From Methanoculleus horonobensis (GTDB lineage: Archaea; Halobacteriota; Methanomicrobia; Methanomicrobiales; Methanoculleaceae), in the NCBI RefSeq assembly GCF_001602375.1, contig NZ_BCNY01000013.1:310001-374000 (forward strand): a DNA stretch of 64,000 nucleotides. Direction: 5' to 3'. The position numbers and the translations under genes are program-made. The first letter of the stretch is position 1; every line of letters begins with the position of its first letter. The notes under the pieces are model-generated. The model saw nothing but the letters and a program-made list of their open reading frames with translations, did no database searches and had not been told where the DNA came from. Shown here piece by piece: positions 60,669 to 64,000 of the stretch.

Positions 60669-61063
60669 AACTCCTGCTGATCTTCTCCCGGAAAGGGAAA
60701 ACGGATCCGGGAAGAGAACCGGTGATCGCGCAGGTGGTGAAGGAGACCGGCGTCCTCATCAACGTCGAGAAGGCCAACATCGACTCGATGGCCGGCGAAG
60801 TGCTGATCGACGTTCCGGACAGAGACGCCGACCTGATCCGGCGGCGCCTCGAGGAGATGGGGGTCACCGTCCGCGTGATGGAGAATGCCGTCGTCCTCGA
60901 CGAGGAGGAGTGCATCGACTGCGGGGCGTGCATCGGCGTCTGCCCCCAGGAGGTCTTCTCCTTCGACGCCGAGTGGCGCCTTTCCGTGAGCGCCGAACGT
61001 TGCGTTCTCTGCGGCAAGTGCATCCGGGCGTGCCCGCACGGCGCCCTCTCGCAACAGGGATGA
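60665..61063 (+). CDS. NIL-domain ferredoxin, homocysteine synthesis
   Basis: The 132 aa product has an N-terminal NIL domain (about 1-78) and two 4Fe-4S motifs: C83-x2-C86-x2-C89-x3-C93 and C113-x2-C116-x2-C119-x3-C123. It corresponds to MA1822 of Methanosarcina, the electron donor partner of the COG1900 protein. ATGA-type overlap with both neighbours. Confidence 0.9.
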   Translation: MKLLLIFSRKGKTDPGREPVIAQVVKETGVLINVEKANIDSMAGEVLIDVPDRDADLIRRRLEEMGVTVRVMENAVVLDEEECIDCGACIGVCPQEVFSFDAEWRLSVSAERCVLCGKCIRACPHGALSQQG

Positions 61064-61791
61064 TCCGGGAGCACTTCGAGTTCCGGCAGACGATCACGAC
61101 GATCCTCGCGGACGATCCCCTGCATATCGAGGCGGCGAAATCCGGGATGCTCACCGCCCGGCGGGAGGTCGAGCGGCAGATCGCCGGCGACCCCTATTTT
61201 TCGGCAACGCTCGAGCCGTATACTCCAAAAAACCCTGCTAACGTCCCGGCCAGCATGGCCCGGGCCGCTGCGGAGGCCGGGGTCGGGCCGATGGCGGCGG
61301 TGGCGGGCGCCATAGCCCGGGCGGGGGTGGAGGCGATGGTCGAGGCCGGCGCGGCGTTCGGCCTGGTCGACAACGGGGGCGACATCGCTCTCGTGAACGA
61401 CCGCGAGGTGACGATCGGCATCTATGCGGGCGGATCACCGTTGAGCGGACGATTTGCGTTCCGGGTTCCTCCGGGCGAGGAGATCCTCGGCATCTGCACC
61501 TCGTCGGCGACGGTGGGCCCGTCGATCAGTTTCGGCACCGCCGACGCCGTGACGGTCTTTGCCCCCGACGTCGCCGCCGCGGACGCATGGGCGACGGCGA
61601 TCTGCAACAGGATCACGGCCGACGACACCTCCGTCCTCGACGACCTTCCGGGAAGAGGTATCCGGGGCGTGCTCGCCGTCATCGGCGATGCAGTCGTCCG
61701 ATGGGGAGACCTCCCGCCGATCGTCCGGGCAAGGGTGGACGAACGACTGATCACCGCCGGCAGCGACTGGCAGTATTATGGCAGGAGCTGA
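61060..61791 (+). CDS. UPF0280 (COG2122, ApbE-like) protein
   Basis: The 243 aa product (ATG 61060, overlapping the ferredoxin stop) has the ApbE-like core: ASMARAAAEAGVGPMAAVAGAI and FGLVDNGGDIALVND, with CTSSATVGPSISFGTADAV. ApbE proteins handle flavin or flavin transfer, but this family lacks a proven reaction. COG2122 proteins have been linked genetically to homocysteine synthesis in methanogens; its place in this operon supports that. Confidence 0.88.
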   Translation: MIREHFEFRQTITTILADDPLHIEAAKSGMLTARREVERQIAGDPYFSATLEPYTPKNPANVPASMARAAAEAGVGPMAAVAGAIARAGVEAMVEAGAAFGLVDNGGDIALVNDREVTIGIYAGGSPLSGRFAFRVPPGEEILGICTSSATVGPSISFGTADAVTVFAPDVAAADAWATAICNRITADDTSVLDDLPGRGIRGVLAVIGDAVVRWGDLPPIVRARVDERLITAGSDWQYYGRS

Positions 61792-61810
61792 AGAAACCCG
61801 CAGGGTTTCT
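61792..61810. repeat. Hairpin related to the REP-like element in the HD gene
   Basis: AGAAACCC (61792-61799) and GGGTTTCT (61803-61810) with loop GCA directly follow the stop of the UPF0280 gene. The core matches the hairpin at 41405-41421. It may be a terminator as well. Confidence 0.6.
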
Positions 61811-61859
61811 GGCCGATCGCCGGTCTAGTGCGGGTTTCAGTTCGCACGAAGCCGACGCA

Positions 61860-62252
61860 TCAGAGGCACTCCTCTATGTAGCGGGCAATCTCCGCGTATG
61901 CTCCCGCGCCGCTGAACCGTGCGAGCGTCCTCTCCCCGTCGGTGAGGAGAACGACGGGCTTCCCGCCTTCCATCAGAAAGATCACCTCGTAGAGGTCGAC
62001 CTCGTCGATGACGAGCCCCCGTGCGAGGTCGGACGCCGCGTGAAGTTGCAGCCGCTCCATCGTCAGTTCGTCCGGCGTCTCCCGGAAGTAGTAGTAAAAG
62101 ACCTGATATGCATTGAGGAGGTCGGAGGAGAGCAGCGCCTCCCGCGTCTCGTCATCAAGCGTATCCAGTATCTTCGCGAGAAGCTCTTCGTCGTCGTCGC
62201 TTGCCTCAAAGAGGCTCTCGGCAAGTTCCGCCAGTTCCTTATAATCGACCAT
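61860..62252 (-). CDS. Conserved acidic protein, unknown function
   Basis: The 130 aa acidic, mostly helical protein (MVDYKELAELAESLFEASD start) has a C-terminal alpha-beta part (EVDLYEVIFLMEGGKPVVLLTDGERTLARF). No motif of a known enzyme is seen. It is divergent from the winged-helix gene that follows, with 116 bp between starts. Confidence 0.7.
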   Translation of the reverse strand: MVDYKELAELAESLFEASDDDEELLAKILDTLDDETREALLSSDLLNAYQVFYYYFRETPDELTMERLQLHAASDLARGLVIDEVDLYEVIFLMEGGKPVVLLTDGERTLARFSGAGAYAEIARYIEECL

Positions 62253-62368
62253 ACCCGATTTCCACCTGCAGATCCAATCTCTCGCACCGGCAAACCGCGC
62301 CGATAACGGCCGGCAGAGCCGGAACGGTGCAATAAACTATATCGGTCTCCCCGGAAAAAAGAATAGGT

Positions 62369-62650
62369 GTGCGTGAGGAAGATCTGGACTGGGCCGTATA
62401 CCACCGGATTCCCGAAACCGGCGATATCACGGTCGAAGACCTGGTAGAAACCACCGGATTCGAGTCCGGTGCGGTGACGGCATCGCTCGAGCGTCTCGAA
62501 CATCATCTTCTCATCAGAAAGTCGGGGGAGACGGTGCGCCTCCTCTCCATCCAGGAGTCGCTGATCGAGTGCCAGTGCCGCCATACCAGAGAAGACCTGC
62601 CGTTTGTCATCGAGAACGGCGTCATCCGGGCGAAGGGGAGAGAGGAGTGA
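62369..62650 (+). CDS. Small winged-helix regulator
   Basis: The 93 aa product has one winged helix ([20 protein letters not shown], then [14 protein letters not shown], about 20-57) and a tail with the ligand-like CQCRHTRED. The start is GTG 62369. It precedes aTrm56 by 5 nt, so it is the first gene of that operon. Confidence 0.75.
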   Translation: MREEDLDWAVYHRIPETGDITVEDLVETTGFESGAVTASLERLEHHLLIRKSGETVRLLSIQESLIECQCRHTREDLPFVIENGVIRAKGREE

Positions 62651-62655
62651 GCGGC

Positions 62656-63180
62656 ATGCCCGAAGTAGCCGTGCTCCGGATAGGCCACCGGCCCGAACGC
62701 GACCAGAGGGTGACGACCCACGTCGGGCTCGCGGCGCGGGCGCTCGGTGCCCGGGGGATGTACCTCGCCGCAGACGATCCCGGTGTCGCTCTGAGCATAA
62801 CGGACGTGGCAGACCGGTGGGGAGGAGACTTCTTCATCGAGAACGACGTCAAGTGGCGGCGGTGTATCCAGGACTGGAAGGCCGCCGGCGGCAAGGTCGC
62901 CCACCTCACGATGTACGGGCTCCGGATGACCGACGTCATCGACGATATCCGCACAGAGGAGCGGGTGCTCGTCGTGGTGGGGGCGGAGAAGGTGCCGGGC
63001 GACATCTACGGGCTCGCCGACTACAACGTCTCGGTGACCACCCAGCCCCACTCGGAGATATCGAGTCTCGCCCTCTTCCTCGACCACCTCTTCGAGGGAA
63101 AGGAACTCAACCGGGAGTACCCGGACGCGAAGATCCGGATCGAGCCGACCAAGGTCGGAAAGAAGACGGTGGAGCGGTGA
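62656..63180 (+). CDS. tRNA (cytidine-56)-2 prime-O-methyltransferase aTrm56
   Basis: The 174 aa product is a SPOUT knot methyltransferase: [19 protein letters not shown], then [22 protein letters not shown] and [19 protein letters not shown]. These match the archaeal enzyme that methylates C56 in the T-loop of tRNA. The start at ATG 62656 is the family start. It overlaps the ATP-grasp gene. Confidence 0.9.
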   Translation: MPEVAVLRIGHRPERDQRVTTHVGLAARALGARGMYLAADDPGVALSITDVADRWGGDFFIENDVKWRRCIQDWKAAGGKVAHLTMYGLRMTDVIDDIRTEERVLVVVGAEKVPGDIYGLADYNVSVTTQPHSEISSLALFLDHLFEGKELNREYPDAKIRIEPTKVGKKTVER

Positions 63181-64000
63181 GGGGCCGGGTTCTGGTTGCA
63201 GGGTTCGCCACGCGGCACGTGGCGCAGTCGGCCCGCCGGGCCGGCTACACGGTCTACGCCGTCGACCACTTCTGCGACCAGGATCTCGGCTGGTACACGG
63301 AGGACTGCATCTCGTTCGACGAACTCGACGAACTCCCGGAGAAGATCGCCGAATTCGCCATCCGCCACCCGGTCGACGCGCTGGTCGTCGCTTCTGGTGC
63401 CGAGACCGTCGGGACGGCGATCCCGCTCTGCGGCACGCCGCCCGCGAAGGTGGAGCGGTTCCTCGACAAACTTGAGATCCAGCGGTTCTTCGAGGGGCTG
63501 GACGTGCCGGTTCCGCCGCTTGCGGAAGGCGACCGCTACCCGGCGATGGTCAAGCCGCGCCGGGGAGCGGGAGGATGGAGGAACGCGGTCGTGAGAGCGG
63601 AGGAAGAACTCCGCCGGTGGGAGGAGGCCTGGCCGGACGTGCCCTATATCGCGCAGGCCCTCGTCGACGGGATTCCGTCGAGCGTCTCCTGCGTCGCGGA
63701 CGGCCGACGTGCGCGGGCGATCGCGGTCAACCGCCAGATCCTCCGGGGCGGGGGGGAATCCGCGCACGGGTTTGCCGGGTCGCTCACCCCGTTCTCCCAT
63801 CCCCTTGCCGGGGAGATGATCGCGGCGGCGGAGCGGATTGCCGCTGCAAGCGGGTGCGTGGGATCGGTCGGGATCGATTTTGTCGCGGGAGAGAAGCCCT
63901 GGGCGATCGAGATCAACCCCCGGTTCCAGGCCACCCTGGACACCGTCGAGATGGCGACCCAGAAGAGCGTCTTTGCCATGCATATGAACGCCTGCCGCGG
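63177..64000 (+). CDS. ATP-grasp protein, COG2232-like, runs off the window
   Basis: The gene starts at GTG 63177, overlapping the aTrm56 stop (GTGA), and stays open to the end of the window, so the 3 prime end is missing. Visible are a nucleotide-binding N-terminal part ([20 protein letters not shown]), the lysine loop [12 protein letters not shown] and the ATP/metal end [15 protein letters not shown]. Such predicted carboligases are frequent beside aTrm56 in methanogens; substrate unknown. Confidence 0.85.
   Translation, partial: MRGRVLVAGFATRHVAQSARRAGYTVYAVDHFCDQDLGWYTEDCISFDELDELPEKIAEFAIRHPVDALVVASGAETVGTAIPLCGTPPAKVERFLDKLEIQRFFEGLDVPVPPLAEGDRYPAMVKPRRGAGGWRNAVVRAEEELRRWEEAWPDVPYIAQALVDGIPSSVSCVADGRRARAIAVNRQILRGGGESAHGFAGSLTPFSHPLAGEMIAAAERIAAASGCVGSVGIDFVAGEKPWAIEINPRFQATLDTVEMATQKSVFAMHMNACR

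Overview
The window looks like a chromosome segment of a hydrogenotrophic methanogenic archaeon, most likely order Methanomicrobiales (Methanoculleus-like). The basis is GC-rich flanking genes, archaeal TATA-box promoters with very short leaders, an archaeal-type alanyl-tRNA synthetase, the SPOUT enzyme aTrm56, 6-phospho-3-hexuloisomerase, PEGA surface proteins and the methanogen homocysteine operon (COG1900-CBS, NIL-ferredoxin, UPF0280). The taxonomic call is inference; there is no rRNA or tRNA gene in the window to anchor it.

Layout. 0-1.6 kb: debris of small defence genes (a frameshifted DUF6978-like gene, a DUF1828/DUF1829 gene, and the last codons of an Eco57I-type methylase/endonuclease). 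1.8-24.6 kb: a visibly AT-richer island that is the centre of interest. It encodes two different tRNA-guanine-transglycosylase-fold enzymes: a compact 342 aa form and a 574 aa DpdA/TgtA5-like form with a YaaA/DUF6884-like tail. With them are two winged-helix proteins each paired with an AAA ATPase, a DEAH helicase next to a separate DUF1998 protein, a Cas4/Dna2-like nuclease fused to a decayed SF1 helicase, a HEAT-repeat protein, a UvrD-like helicase and a second stand-alone Cas4-like nuclease. I read it as a Dpd-type 7-deazaguanine DNA modification and restriction system of unusual composition. No preQ0 synthesis gene is present; an archaeon normally makes preQ0 for archaeosine, so the island could use the host pool.

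24.8-37.1 kb: a second accessory stretch with GC-rich composition: an HNH nuclease/HIT protein pair, Hsp20, an AAA-DUF4143 ATPase, a QueG-like ferredoxin and an AddA/AddB-like helicase-nuclease pair. 37.3-41.6 kb: small regulators (one frameshifted), small proteins, a Fic AMP-transferase and an HD phosphohydrolase carrying palindromic repeats inside its coding sequence. 41.7-64 kb: mostly ordinary chromosomal genes. These include a Gdx-type SMR exporter, ferredoxin, DUF421, the hxlB-aminotransferase-M42 peptidase operon, an Lhr-type helicase with its phosphoesterase, a frameshifted DUF3784 gene, a sorbosone-dehydrogenase-like protein, alaS, Nif3-like/SWIM, the PEGA protein, the homocysteine operon, aTrm56 and a truncated ATP-grasp gene at the right edge.

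How the island may work: divergent and convergent operons place one transglycosylase beside a winged-helix/ATPase pair at the left, and the second transglycosylase divergent from a six-gene operon that starts with another winged-helix/ATPase pair. The transglycosylases would swap guanine in DNA for a deazaguanine, while the helicases, ATPases and Fe-S nucleases would attack unmodified DNA. A small winged-helix regulator and a palindrome over the start region of the first operon suggest controlled expression. The modification and restriction roles are inferred from family membership and context; only the motifs are seen directly.
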